DNA from: Oscillospiraceae bacterium
Lineage (GTDB): Bacteria > Bacillota_A > Clostridia > Oscillospirales > Oscillospiraceae
NCBI GenBank assembly: GCA_017505505.1
Contig: JAFVPA010000042.1
Coordinates: forward strand, 1-15,791
Length of the DNA: 15,791 nt
Direction: 5' to 3'
Part shown: positions 7,767-14,241 of the stretch, piece by piece
Numbering within the stretch: position 1 is the stretch's first letter
Layout: each line of letters starts with the position of its first letter
Notes under the pieces: generated by a model
Database searches by the model: none
Told to the model about the DNA's origin: nothing
Seen by the model: only the letters and a program-made list of their open reading frames with translations
Program-made: the position numbers and the translations under genes

Positions 7767-9052
7767 ACGACCGGAATCTGATTTGTGAAGATGGGGTGGA
7801 ACTGGATTTTCGCACTGTGTTTCAGGTGGCTGCCAGACATCTGAAACTGCTGCTCCTGGCGGCGATATTGGGGGCTGGATTGGCTGCTGCGGCTGCATTC
7901 TTTTTGATACCGACCCAATATCAATCCTCGGTGCTGTTTTACGTTACCAACAGCGGTGTGGACGCGGAGGTTCCTTACAGTGTATCCTCCGGTGACCTAT
8001 CTACTTCCCGGAATCTGGTAGATTCCTATATCGTCATTTTGAAGACCCGGGAGGCTCTGCTGGAGGTGCTGCGGGTGGCGGGGCTGGATACGCCCTATCT
8101 GGAATTGGAGGACATGATCACCGCCTCGGCAGTGAATAAGACGGAGTTTTTTCGGGTGACGGTCACCGGCCCGAACCCCTATCAGGCGGAGAAAATCGCC
8201 AACGCCATCGGTCAGGTCCTGCCGGGGCGGATCTGTGCCATCATTGAGGGAACACAGGCCCGGGTGGTGGAACCGGCGGTGGTTGCCTGGAAGCCTGTTT
8301 CTCTGGGTGTGGAGCGGTATGCTGTGCTGGGCTGCCTGGGTGGTCTTCTGTTGGCCCTGGGTGTTTTGCTTCTGTGGGAACTGGCAGAGGGACCTGTGTG
8401 GAACGTGGAGGATGTCCAACGGACCGGCCCTTATCCGGTGCTGGCCTGTATTCCCAAAAGCGGAGATGCAGATGCATACCGCCGGGTCTGGGGGAAGACA
8501 GCGCTGGCCTTTACGGATGAAAGCCCCTGCCGGGTGCTGGGACTTATTGGTATGAATGGAGATGACAGCATGACCGTGACAGAATTGGCCCGGACATTGT
8601 CACGGGAGGGAAAACGGGTGCTGCTGATAGAGGGCAATCTGGCACATCCGGCCCTGGGGACACCGGCTGCTATGGAGAAAACCGGAGGATTAACCGAATT
8701 CCTTGCGGGACAGTGCAGGATGGATGTCTTCTTTGACCGGGACACCCAATGGGAAGGTGTAACCATACTTCCCGGAGGCGCGGTTCCGCCGGACCCCATG
8801 GAGTTGCTGGGCTCTGCCAGAATGCGGTGCCTTCTGGATGAACAGCGGCAGAACTACGACACCATTGTGCTGAATCTGGGAACGGCTGCGGATGCGGCGG
8901 TGCTGGGGGAAGGGCTGGATGGTGTGCTTTTGGCAGTCCGCCGGGGAAAAACCACTCGCAGGGATCTGAAGGCTGCGGCCCAAACACTGCATGAGGGGAA
9001 AATCCGCCTGCTGGGGATCCTTGGCATGGGCCTGAAGGGGAAGGTGCCATGA
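7763..9052 (+). CDS. Wzz-type chain-length protein fused to a degenerate tyrosine-kinase domain
   Basis: A 429-residue membrane protein joining a Wzz chain-length domain to a bacterial-tyrosine-kinase-like ATPase domain (CapA+CapB / EpsA+EpsB type). Membrane helices lie at residues 27-49 and about 186-206, flanking the extracytoplasmic Wzz segment with its [20 protein letters not shown] loop. The cytoplasmic domain starts near residue 222 with [14 protein letters not shown]. Its active-site motifs look lost. The P-loop position reads [11 protein letters not shown] (262-272) with no GK. The Walker A' aspartate is replaced in [11 protein letters not shown] (E290, N292). Walker B ends in Asn (DTIVLN, 366-371). 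The C-terminal tyrosine cluster is absent. The start is TTG 7763, eight bases after GGAGGGG and overlapping the polymerase stop as TTGA. It is probably a regulatory pseudokinase. Residues 1-221 are confidently Wzz. Confidence 0.85.
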   Translation: MNDRNLICEDGVELDFRTVFQVAARHLKLLLLAAILGAGLAAAAAFFLIPTQYQSSVLFYVTNSGVDAEVPYSVSSGDLSTSRNLVDSYIVILKTREALLEVLRVAGLDTPYLELEDMITASAVNKTEFFRVTVTGPNPYQAEKIANAIGQVLPGRICAIIEGTQARVVEPAVVAWKPVSLGVERYAVLGCLGGLLLALGVLLLWELAEGPVWNVEDVQRTGPYPVLACIPKSGDADAYRRVWGKTALAFTDESPCRVLGLIGMNGDDSMTVTELARTLSREGKRVLLIEGNLAHPALGTPAAMEKTGGLTEFLAGQCRMDVFFDRDTQWEGVTILPGGAVPPDPMELLGSARMRCLLDEQRQNYDTIVLNLGTAADAAVLGEGLDGVLLAVRRGKTTRRDLKAAAQTLHEGKIRLLGILGMGLKGKVP

Positions 9053-9444
9053 AGCGTGTTATCACTTACGGGACCTTCGACCTGCTGCACTACGGCCATA
9101 TCCACCTGCTGCGCCGGGCCCGGGAATTGGGGGACTATCTCATCGTGGCCCTGTCCACCGATGAATTCAACCGGGAGCAGAAGCATAAGAAGAATTTCTT
9201 CTCCTACGAACAGCGAAAGCTTTTGCTGGAAGCGGTGCGGTATGTGGACCGGGTGATCCCGGAACGGGATTGGGAACAGAAAGTGCGGGATATTGCGGAC
9301 TTTGATGTGGATATCTTCGTCATGGGCGATGACTGGAAGGGGCGGTTTGACGATCTGGCCGACTGCGGTGTGGAGGTAATCTACCTGCCCCGGACCCCGG
9401 AGATCAGCAGCAGTCAGATCAAACAGAAATTGGGAAGCAAATAA
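9049..9444 (+). CDS. tagD: Glycerol-3-phosphate cytidylyltransferase
   Basis: Makes CDP-glycerol from CTP and sn-glycerol 3-phosphate, the activated donor for glycerol-phosphate polymers and decorations. At 131 residues it has the standard TagD/TarD length. It opens [20 protein letters not shown], which holds the GTFD and HxGH nucleotide-binding motifs of cytidylyltransferases. It continues with [21 protein letters not shown] and [11 protein letters not shown], the counterpart of the RTxGISTT motif. Its ATG overlaps the Wzz stop (ATGA), so it is translated with the polysaccharide operon and is the operon's last gene. No TagB, TagF or other teichoic-acid polymerase is in the window. The LicD-family protein in the same operon is the obvious candidate user of CDP-glycerol. 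Confidence 0.93.
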   Translation: MKRVITYGTFDLLHYGHIHLLRRARELGDYLIVALSTDEFNREQKHKKNFFSYEQRKLLLEAVRYVDRVIPERDWEQKVRDIADFDVDIFVMGDDWKGRFDDLADCGVEVIYLPRTPEISSSQIKQKLGSK

Positions 9445-9447
9445 AGC

Positions 9448-9483
9448 AAAAGGTCGAGTATCCATTTGGATACTCGACCTTTT
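9448..9483. terminator. Bidirectional terminator between tagD and the azl operon
   Basis: A perfect inverted repeat: AAAA plus GGTCGAGTATCC, a 4-base loop ATTT, then GGATACTCGACC plus TTTT. The 12-base core stem is flanked by A and T runs on the two sides, so it can end transcription from tagD (plus strand) and from the convergent gene at 9498 (minus strand). Confidence 0.9.
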
Positions 9484-9497
9484 GGCGGTTAGAGGAA

Positions 9498-10694
9498 TTA
9501 TCTGTGAATATACATTCTTGTCATATCCGGTTCGCCGTCACCCTGGACCATGCACAGGAATTCCCAGCCATATTTCTCGTAAAAGCCTGTGTGGTCAGTG
9601 ACCAGATAGACAGGGGAAATGTCTTTGGTCCGCAGGTCCTCAACTGCCATGTTCAGAAGCCTGCCTGCAATCCCCTGGCAGCGGTGGGTTTCTTCGGTAT
9701 AGACCGCGCAGACATTGGGTGTCAGGTCCTTCCGGTCATGAAAATCGTTCTCAATGACACCCAGTCCGCCGATGATTTGTTCCTCGTCCAGACAAAGATA
9801 CCATCCATATTCCGTTTCCCCGCGAAGGTAAGCTTCCATGCATTCCAGATAGGCTTCTTCGGGTACACCCCACTTGCTGTGGAACCACTGGGCGGCGGAA
9901 GGCATCCGTTCGGGGGCTTCCCGCAGGGTGATGTATTGATATGTGGTCATGCTGGCCTTTTGGATTTCTCCATCCAGCCAATCCATGGCCTCCTTCAGAC
10001 AGACGTAGGGATCCTTCTCCCAGCGTTCCTGTTCCACAAAGCCGTAGGGGACGTCTGCATCCAGACAGGCCTTTACCACACCGTTCCAGTTGGTATCGCC
10101 CTGTCCTGCGGGGACCAGCGTATCACCGGTGCCGTCCTTAAAATGCACCATGCAGATGCGTCCGGCGTAGCGGCGGATAAAACTTGGCATATCGGAGCAG
10201 TTGCGGTTTAAGTGGTACAGGTCCAGACAGATATCCATTTCCGGCATATGGTCGAAAAGGTATTCCACCGCGTTCATACCGGGTACGGCGGTGAAGTCGG
10301 CGCTGACAGGGTGCAGGCACAGCTTCTGGCCCAAGGGGGTGAGCCTGTCCTGCATGGTGCGCAGCTCCGCAATAAAAAGGTCCAGTCCTTCCCGGGATTT
10401 GAGCCGCTCCGGAATGCGGCTGACGCAGAGCCATTTGCCTCCGGTGGCGGCGTTCAGGTCCTTGTAGTAATCGAAATCGGCCAACACAGTCTCGTAAAAG
10501 TCCTGGACGGAAACGGAGGTGATGCCGCTGTTTTCCAGGGACCGGGCGATGGCCGGGATGGGTACGGAAGGGTCAATCCATTGGAGCTGTACCGTGTTGC
10601 AGCCCAGTGCGCGCATTTTCTGAAAGGCTTCGGCCGTCTGCGCTTCGTTCAGAAGCAGGGGCTTTAAGCTGGATACCTGGATGCCGTTTTTCAT
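9498..10694 (-). CDS. Sugar phosphate isomerase/epimerase-GNAT acetyltransferase fusion
   Basis: A 398-residue two-domain protein. Residues 1 to about 245 look like a xylose-isomerase-like TIM barrel of the sugar phosphate isomerase/epimerase family. Motifs include KLCLHPVSADF, MDICLDLYHL, VHFKDGTGDTLVPAGQGD and GFVEQERWEKDP, where the His, Asp and Glu residues fit metal ligands. From about residue 248 (MTTYQYITLREAPE) it reads as a complete GNAT N-acetyltransferase with the acetyl-CoA loop RCQGIAGRLLN and a TDHTGFYEKYGWEFL ending. The ATG follows GGAGG by 8 bases and lies one base after the DUF1893 stop. An internal ATG starts the GNAT part, but only a weak AAGG precedes it. The substrates of both halves are unknown, and a role in amino-acid or sugar-derivative metabolism is only inferred from the neighbours. 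Confidence 0.82.
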   Translation of the reverse strand: MKNGIQVSSLKPLLLNEAQTAEAFQKMRALGCNTVQLQWIDPSVPIPAIARSLENSGITSVSVQDFYETVLADFDYYKDLNAATGGKWLCVSRIPERLKSREGLDLFIAELRTMQDRLTPLGQKLCLHPVSADFTAVPGMNAVEYLFDHMPEMDICLDLYHLNRNCSDMPSFIRRYAGRICMVHFKDGTGDTLVPAGQGDTNWNGVVKACLDADVPYGFVEQERWEKDPYVCLKEAMDWLDGEIQKASMTTYQYITLREAPERMPSAAQWFHSKWGVPEEAYLECMEAYLRGETEYGWYLCLDEEQIIGGLGVIENDFHDRKDLTPNVCAVYTEETHRCQGIAGRLLNMAVEDLRTKDISPVYLVTDHTGFYEKYGWEFLCMVQGDGEPDMTRMYIHR

Positions 10695-10695
10695 A

Positions 10696-11124
10696 TCAGT
10701 TTCCTCCTAGCATTTGTGCCATTTTTGCCCGGATGGCGGTCAATGCATTTTGTGCATCAGTGATGTCCATGACGGCGGCTTCAAAGGGGCAGGGGCCGGT
10801 GCCCTGGCGGTTGATGATGCCCTCCACCATGGTCCCGGCGGAAACAGAAATGCCGTGATTTTGCAGGACTTCGGCGGCGGGGCGGCTCATAATGTGGGCG
10901 TAGACTTCCTTCACGCCCAGCAGAACGTAGAGAAAAGCCGCGCCCCGGCCTACCACCCGATCAGCGGCGGAAAAGCCGTTTAAATTGGTCTGTGTATCGA
11001 CCCAATGCAGGAGAGGGGAAACACCCCGTTTTGTGGCGGTATAGATAACATCTTCTTTACAAACCACACAGGTATAGTCTCCCGCATCCAGCAGGATGCG
11101 GGCTTTTGTCAGATCCTTTGTCAT
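10696..11124 (-). CDS. DUF1893 family protein
   Basis: A 142-residue protein of the DUF1893 (TM1506-like) family, function unknown. I recall that this family has a cytidine-deaminase-like fold; that is from memory, not visible here. Recognisable parts are the opening LTKARILLDAGDYTCVVCKED, then ATKRGVSPLLHW, the glycine-rich AADRVVGRGAAFLYVLLGVKE, and EVLQNHGISVSAGTMVEGI. The ATG at 11124 is chosen because GGAG lies 6 bases upstream. An upstream in-frame start at 11211 would overlap azlD by about 75 bases and adds residues unlike the family. It starts 11 bases after azlD ends, and its last codons contain the Shine-Dalgarno of the next gene. Confidence 0.8.
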   Translation of the reverse strand: MTKDLTKARILLDAGDYTCVVCKEDVIYTATKRGVSPLLHWVDTQTNLNGFSAADRVVGRGAAFLYVLLGVKEVYAHIMSRPAAEVLQNHGISVSAGTMVEGIINRQGTGPCPFEAAVMDITDAQNALTAIRAKMAQMLGGN

Positions 11125-11135
11125 AAGCGTCTCCA

Positions 11136-11462
11136 TTAAAATACAAATTGTACCAGCAGCATGTAGCAGACTGTTCCGGCCCCGATGCTGAGAAGGGTGT
11201 TGCGTTTCCAAATGTGGAGCAGGGCAACGACGGTGCAGCCGATGGCTTCAGGAATGCCGTAAGGGGCGGCGGTAAGGCGGACACCTTTCAGGCAATAGAC
11301 CACCAGCATGCCCATGATGGCATAGGGCAGTACCCGGCCCAAGTAGGCGACCAGAGGTGGGGTCTCCCGGTTTTCACCGAAGATCCAGAAGGGCAGGAAC
11401 CGGAGCAGGGCGGTGACCAGAGCAATGATCGCGATCACGGCGGCGGAATGCAGGTTATTCAT
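11136..11462 (-). CDS. azlD: Branched-chain amino acid exporter small subunit AzlD
   Basis: The small membrane partner of AzlC, forming an exporter of branched-chain amino acids and analogues. It has 108 residues, normal for AzlD, with about four hydrophobic segments. These include AVIAIIALVTALLRFLPFWI near the N-terminus, PLVAYLGRVLPYAIMGMLVV, which holds the conserved LG..LPYAIMG motif, and a hydrophobic C-terminus. The start is placed at ATG 11462, where GGAG is 7 bases upstream. The ATG at 11468 is only one base from that site. The start overlaps the azlC stop by 8 bases, so the pair is translationally coupled. Confidence 0.9.
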   Translation of the reverse strand: MNNLHSAAVIAIIALVTALLRFLPFWIFGENRETPPLVAYLGRVLPYAIMGMLVVYCLKGVRLTAAPYGIPEAIGCTVVALLHIWKRNTLLSIGAGTVCYMLLVQFVF

Positions 11463-12147
11463 GGGCATTCTCCTTTCCGGTTTTGCGCATCAGGATCAGC
11501 GCCGCAGCGATAAGGGCCATAGAGGGGATCAGGAATACATCACTGCCGAAAAGCAGCAGGCTCGCGACTGTGGCAGCTACACCGAGGATGGCAGGCAGAT
11601 GATTCTTGGTGCTGAGCCACTGCTCCACAAAAATAGTGACAAACAGGGCAGTCAGAGCAAAATCTACGCCCTCATAGTTGATGGGAATGAGAGAACCGGC
11701 CAAACTGCCCAGCACTGTACCTGCCACCCAATAGCACTGGTCAAAGAGGGAAACCAGAAAATAGTAGCCGTGGCGGCTGAGCCCCTCGGGAATCTGATCC
11801 CGGCTTACCAGAGAGTAGGTCTCATCGGTCAGGGCGAAGATCATGTAGGGCTTCTTTTTCCCTGCGCCCTTGTAGCTGTCAACCATGGAGATGCCGTAAA
11901 ACAAATGCCGGGCGTTAACCACAAAGGCCGTCAGCGCTGCTGTCAGAAGCCCGGCCCCGGAGGTCAGCAGGGGAATGACCACATACTGCATGGAGCCTGC
12001 GTAAATAAACAGACTCATAGCCCCGGCCCAGAGCACGCCATAGCCATTCTGCTGCATCAGGATACCGAATCCGAAGCCAAGAAACACATACCCGGTCATC
12101 ACCGGGACCGTATCCAGAAACGCGGTCCGAACCGCCTGCTTTTTCAT
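11455..12147 (-). CDS. azlC: Branched-chain amino acid exporter large subunit AzlC
   Basis: The large subunit of the AzlCD branched-chain amino-acid exporter (LIV-E type), about 230 residues with multiple membrane helices. Diagnostic stretches are DTVPVMTGYVFLGFGFGILM near the N-terminus, SLFIYAGSMQYVVIPLL, FVVNARHLFYGISM (the conserved NARHLFYG motif) and FALTDETYSLV. The ATG at 12147 fits the usual family N-terminus (MKKQAVRTAF). A GTG at 12162 would add five residues, and neither start has a strong Shine-Dalgarno. It is the first gene of a four-gene operon driven by the promoter at 12190-12218. The 11413-12237 plus-strand frame opposite it is a shadow. Confidence 0.92.
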   Translation of the reverse strand: MKKQAVRTAFLDTVPVMTGYVFLGFGFGILMQQNGYGVLWAGAMSLFIYAGSMQYVVIPLLTSGAGLLTAALTAFVVNARHLFYGISMVDSYKGAGKKKPYMIFALTDETYSLVSRDQIPEGLSRHGYYFLVSLFDQCYWVAGTVLGSLAGSLIPINYEGVDFALTALFVTIFVEQWLSTKNHLPAILGVAATVASLLLFGSDVFLIPSMALIAAALILMRKTGKENAHE

Positions 12148-12189
12148 GAATATACCACTCACTTTGCGGACAGAATAAAGTATTATTTG

Positions 12190-12218
12190 ATTATATGCGC
12201 TGGCTTAGAGCTTGTCAA
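12190..12218 (-). promoter_or_regulatory. Consensus sigma-A promoter of the azlCD operon
   Basis: On the minus strand TTGACA (12218-12213) and TATAAT (12195-12190) are separated by exactly 17 bases, a perfect housekeeping promoter. It predicts a start near 12183 and a leader of roughly 36 bases before azlC. It diverges from the tRNA promoter, with 22 bases between the two -35 hexamers. Confidence 0.85.
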
Positions 12219-12240
12219 TGTTTCGATAAAAAATTAGGGC

Positions 12241-12269
12241 TTGACAAAGTCAGAATGCTATGCTATAAT
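12241..12269 (+). promoter_or_regulatory. Consensus sigma-A promoter of the tRNA-fMet gene
   Basis: TTGACA (12241-12246), a 17-base spacer, and TATAAT (12264-12269): a perfect consensus promoter. Transcription would start near 12276, about 25 bases before the tRNA. Confidence 0.9.
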
Positions 12270-12273
12270 ACCC

Positions 12274-12295
12274 TAGCACTCAAGGAGTGCAGCTA
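12274..12295 (+). other. Hairpin at the 5' end of the tRNA precursor
   Basis: GCACTC-AAG-GAGTGC (12276-12290) is a perfect 6-base-pair hairpin at the predicted transcript start. Alternatively TAGC/GCTA extends a CACTC/GAGTG stem to nine pairs with a two-base CA bulge. It could affect leader stability or RNase P access. Function is inferred. Confidence 0.45.
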
Positions 12296-12300
12296 AATAT

Positions 12301-12376
12301 CGCGGAGTAGAGCAGTTGGAAGCTCGTCGGGCTCATAACCCGGAGGTCGTAGGTTCGAGTCCTGCCTCCGCAACCA
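12301..12376 (+). tRNA. Initiator tRNA-Met (CAU)
   Basis: A 76-base cloverleaf with encoded CCA (12374-12376) and anticodon CAT (12334-12336). Acceptor strands CGCGGAG and CTCCGCA leave a C1-A72 mismatch, and the anticodon stem ends in GGG/CCC around CTCATAA. Both are hallmarks of bacterial initiator tRNA, so this is formylmethionine rather than elongator Met or modified Ile tRNA. The T arm GTAGG-TTCGAGT-CCTGC is canonical. It is a single-gene unit with its own promoter and terminator. Confidence 0.97.
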
Positions 12377-12377
12377 T

Positions 12378-12427
12378 AACGAGTGTTCTTATAGGATTTG
12401 ATATCCTGCAAGAACACTCGTTTTTTG
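12378..12427 (+). terminator. Rho-independent terminator of tRNA-fMet
   Basis: AACGAGTGTTCTT (12378-12390) pairs perfectly with AAGAACACTCGTT (12410-12422), with an inner AGGAT/ATCCT stem and a following run of six T (12421-12426). It starts one base after the tRNA CCA. The stop codon of the convergent recombinase gene begins at 12428, immediately behind it. Confidence 0.9.
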
Positions 12428-14134
12428 TTACTCATTTTGAGCCGGTTCGTAGGTCACATACACGCCACGACGGGTATTCACGGTAACATTTGGGACAGGC
12501 AGAGGTTCGGTATCCGGGATGAACAGGGCACCGATGCAGTTGTAATGGATCGTCAGGCGCTGTACCCATTCGCCGTTGATCTTTTCTGCCTGATGAACTT
12601 CGATGCGGTTAATGAGTTCGTTCAGCATTCGAGGCGTCAGTTTCTTGGCACGGGTATATTTGCGGACGGTGGACAGAAACAGATCCGTGGAAACGGAGCT
12701 GCTGGACAGCTTTTCAATCTCATGGCGAAGCTGTTTTATTTTTTCTGACAGTTCTGCCTGCTCGGCCTCATACCTCTGGGACATTTTGGCGAAACGCTCG
12801 TCAGACAGCTTTCCGGCCAAATTATCCTCATAGATCCGTTCAAACAACCCATCCAATTCATTATCACGGGCTTGCGCTGCCGCAAGCTTTTTTTGTTTCC
12901 TTTTGTGTTCGGCCTCTGCACTTTTCTGGCTGCTGCCCATCACGGCCTCTAAGAACTGATCCTCGTAGTGTACAGCGTATTTGGTAAGCCGCTTGATTTC
13001 TCCCAAGACTACCTGTTCCAGGAAATCCACGCGAATATAGTGGGTGGAGGAACAGGTGCCACGGTTGCCACGATAGTTGGAACAGTTGAAATACTTGATA
13101 TCATGGTTGCCTTGGTTGAAATGATAATTCAGGTTGTGACCACAATCCGCACAGACCAGCAAACCGCTGAAAATGTTTCGCTCACCATCCTTGGGTTTGC
13201 GCTTACGGATCTTTCCGCGCTTTTCCTGGATTTGCTCCCAGATTACACGGTCAATGATGGGCTCATGGACGTCTTTGAAAACCAGCCAGTTCTCCCGGTC
13301 ATTATCGATCCGCTTTTTATTTTTGTAGGATTTGGAATAGGTTTTGAAGTTGAGGATATCTCCACAATATTCCTGGATAGACAGCATCTGCATAATGGTA
13401 GTCTTGCCCCACTTGGTAGGACGGTCAAGATCACCTTTGCCTGGGCGCTTGATCCCCCGCTGCTGCCAATAGGCTCTTGGGGTGAGTACACCATCTCGTT
13501 CAAGCTGTGCGGCAATCTGCTCAGGGCCAAGTCCATCCAGGGTCATGCTGAATATCCGGCGAACGGTACTGGCAGCTTCTTCCTCAATGATCCAGTGTTT
13601 GGGATTGTCCGGATCTTTGATATATCCATAGGGCGGCTGTCCCAAAGGTTCGCCTGCATTGCCCTTGATCTTATTGCTGATACGGCGCTTCTTGCTGATA
13701 TCGCGGGCATACCATTCGTTGAACAGGTTGCGGATCGGGGCCATTTCATTTTCGCCTTCGTCGGTATCGATGTTGTCTGAAACAGCAACCAGCCGGATAT
13801 CATGCTCAGGGAAAAATTCCTCCATCAGCCGACCCACTTCTATGTAGTTTCTTCCCAAACGGGAAAGATCCTTCACAAGCAGGGCGGCTGCCCGGTTTTC
13901 TTCCAACTGTTGCATCATATCATTAAAGCCAGGGCGGTTCATGGTAACACCGGAAACGCCATCGTCAATGAAGGTAACGATATTGGAATATCCCAAATCT
14001 TTTGCAGTTTTGGTCAGCAACTTCTTTTGATTGCCGATGCTGTAACTTTCACCTTCCAGATTGTCGTCACGGGATAAACGCAGATAAATAAACGCGGTAA
14101 CGTCGCGTGTTTTCTTGTTGTTCGACTTTCTCAT
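12428..14134 (-). CDS. TnpX-like large serine recombinase
   Basis: A complete 568-residue large serine recombinase, probably the integrase/excisionase of this element (Tn4451 TnpX type). The resolvase domain starts around residue 12, with AFIYLRLSRDDN carrying the catalytic serine (S21) and LLVKDLSRLGRNYIEVG the conserved arginine region. The recombinase domain follows (PPYGYIKDPDNPKHWIIEEE, then QIAAQLERDG). A zinc ribbon is seen as FSGLLVCADCGHNLNYH with a later FNCSNY and TCSSTHYI. A long charged coiled coil follows (about residues 400-480). The ATG at 14134 has AAAGGAGG upstream and a good promoter at 14198-14226. The stop lies directly behind the tRNA terminator, so the element end must be within or next to the last codons. 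The 270-residue opposite-strand frame at 12968-13780 is a shadow. Confidence 0.93.
   Translation of the reverse strand: MRKSNNKKTRDVTAFIYLRLSRDDNLEGESYSIGNQKKLLTKTAKDLGYSNIVTFIDDGVSGVTMNRPGFNDMMQQLEENRAAALLVKDLSRLGRNYIEVGRLMEEFFPEHDIRLVAVSDNIDTDEGENEMAPIRNLFNEWYARDISKKRRISNKIKGNAGEPLGQPPYGYIKDPDNPKHWIIEEEAASTVRRIFSMTLDGLGPEQIAAQLERDGVLTPRAYWQQRGIKRPGKGDLDRPTKWGKTTIMQMLSIQEYCGDILNFKTYSKSYKNKKRIDNDRENWLVFKDVHEPIIDRVIWEQIQEKRGKIRKRKPKDGERNIFSGLLVCADCGHNLNYHFNQGNHDIKYFNCSNYRGNRGTCSSTHYIRVDFLEQVVLGEIKRLTKYAVHYEDQFLEAVMGSSQKSAEAEHKRKQKKLAAAQARDNELDGLFERIYEDNLAGKLSDERFAKMSQRYEAEQAELSEKIKQLRHEIEKLSSSSVSTDLFLSTVRKYTRAKKLTPRMLNELINRIEVHQAEKINGEWVQRLTIHYNCIGALFIPDTEPLPVPNVTVNTRRGVYVTYEPAQNE
12431..12437 (-). 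other. Possible attachment core AAATGAG at the recombinase end
   Basis: On the recombinase strand the last codons read CAA AAT GAG TAA, giving the same AAATGAG heptamer found at the sigK junction (915-921). TnpX-type recombinases are known to cross over at GA dinucleotides. The far end of the element is not visible, so the assignment rests only on position and resemblance. Confidence 0.25.
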
Positions 14135-14171
14135 AAGTCCTCCTTTTATAGCAGTCGAGCAACAAATTTCC

Positions 14172-14195
14172 TTGTGTTTTCTTTACTTCACACAA
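14172..14195. repeat. Inverted repeat at the tnpX transcription start
   Basis: TTGTGT (14172-14177) and ACACAA (14190-14195) are inverted copies 12 bases apart, just downstream of the -10 of the recombinase promoter. It could be an operator or a small leader hairpin. Six bases could arise by chance. Confidence 0.3.
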
Positions 14196-14197
14196 CT

Positions 14198-14226
14198 ATT
14201 ATACCGCGCTTTCCTGCTATTGTCAG
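14198..14226 (-). promoter_or_regulatory. Promoter of the TnpX-like recombinase
   Basis: Minus strand CTGACA (14226-14221), a 17-base spacer, and TATAAT (14203-14198): one mismatch from consensus. It predicts a leader of about 55 bases before the ATG at 14134. The recombinase is therefore transcribed separately from tnpW, which ends just upstream. Confidence 0.75.
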
Positions 14227-14241
14227 CCGGTTTTGTAGGTA

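Noticed and set aside
12301..12376. Reading the CAU tRNA as elongator Met or lysidine-modified Ile
   Set aside because: The C1-A72 mismatch and the three G-C pairs closing the anticodon stem mark an initiator tRNA.
12968..13780. 270-residue plus-strand frame opposite the TnpX-like gene
   Set aside because: No Shine-Dalgarno or domain; mirrors the codon structure of the recombinase.
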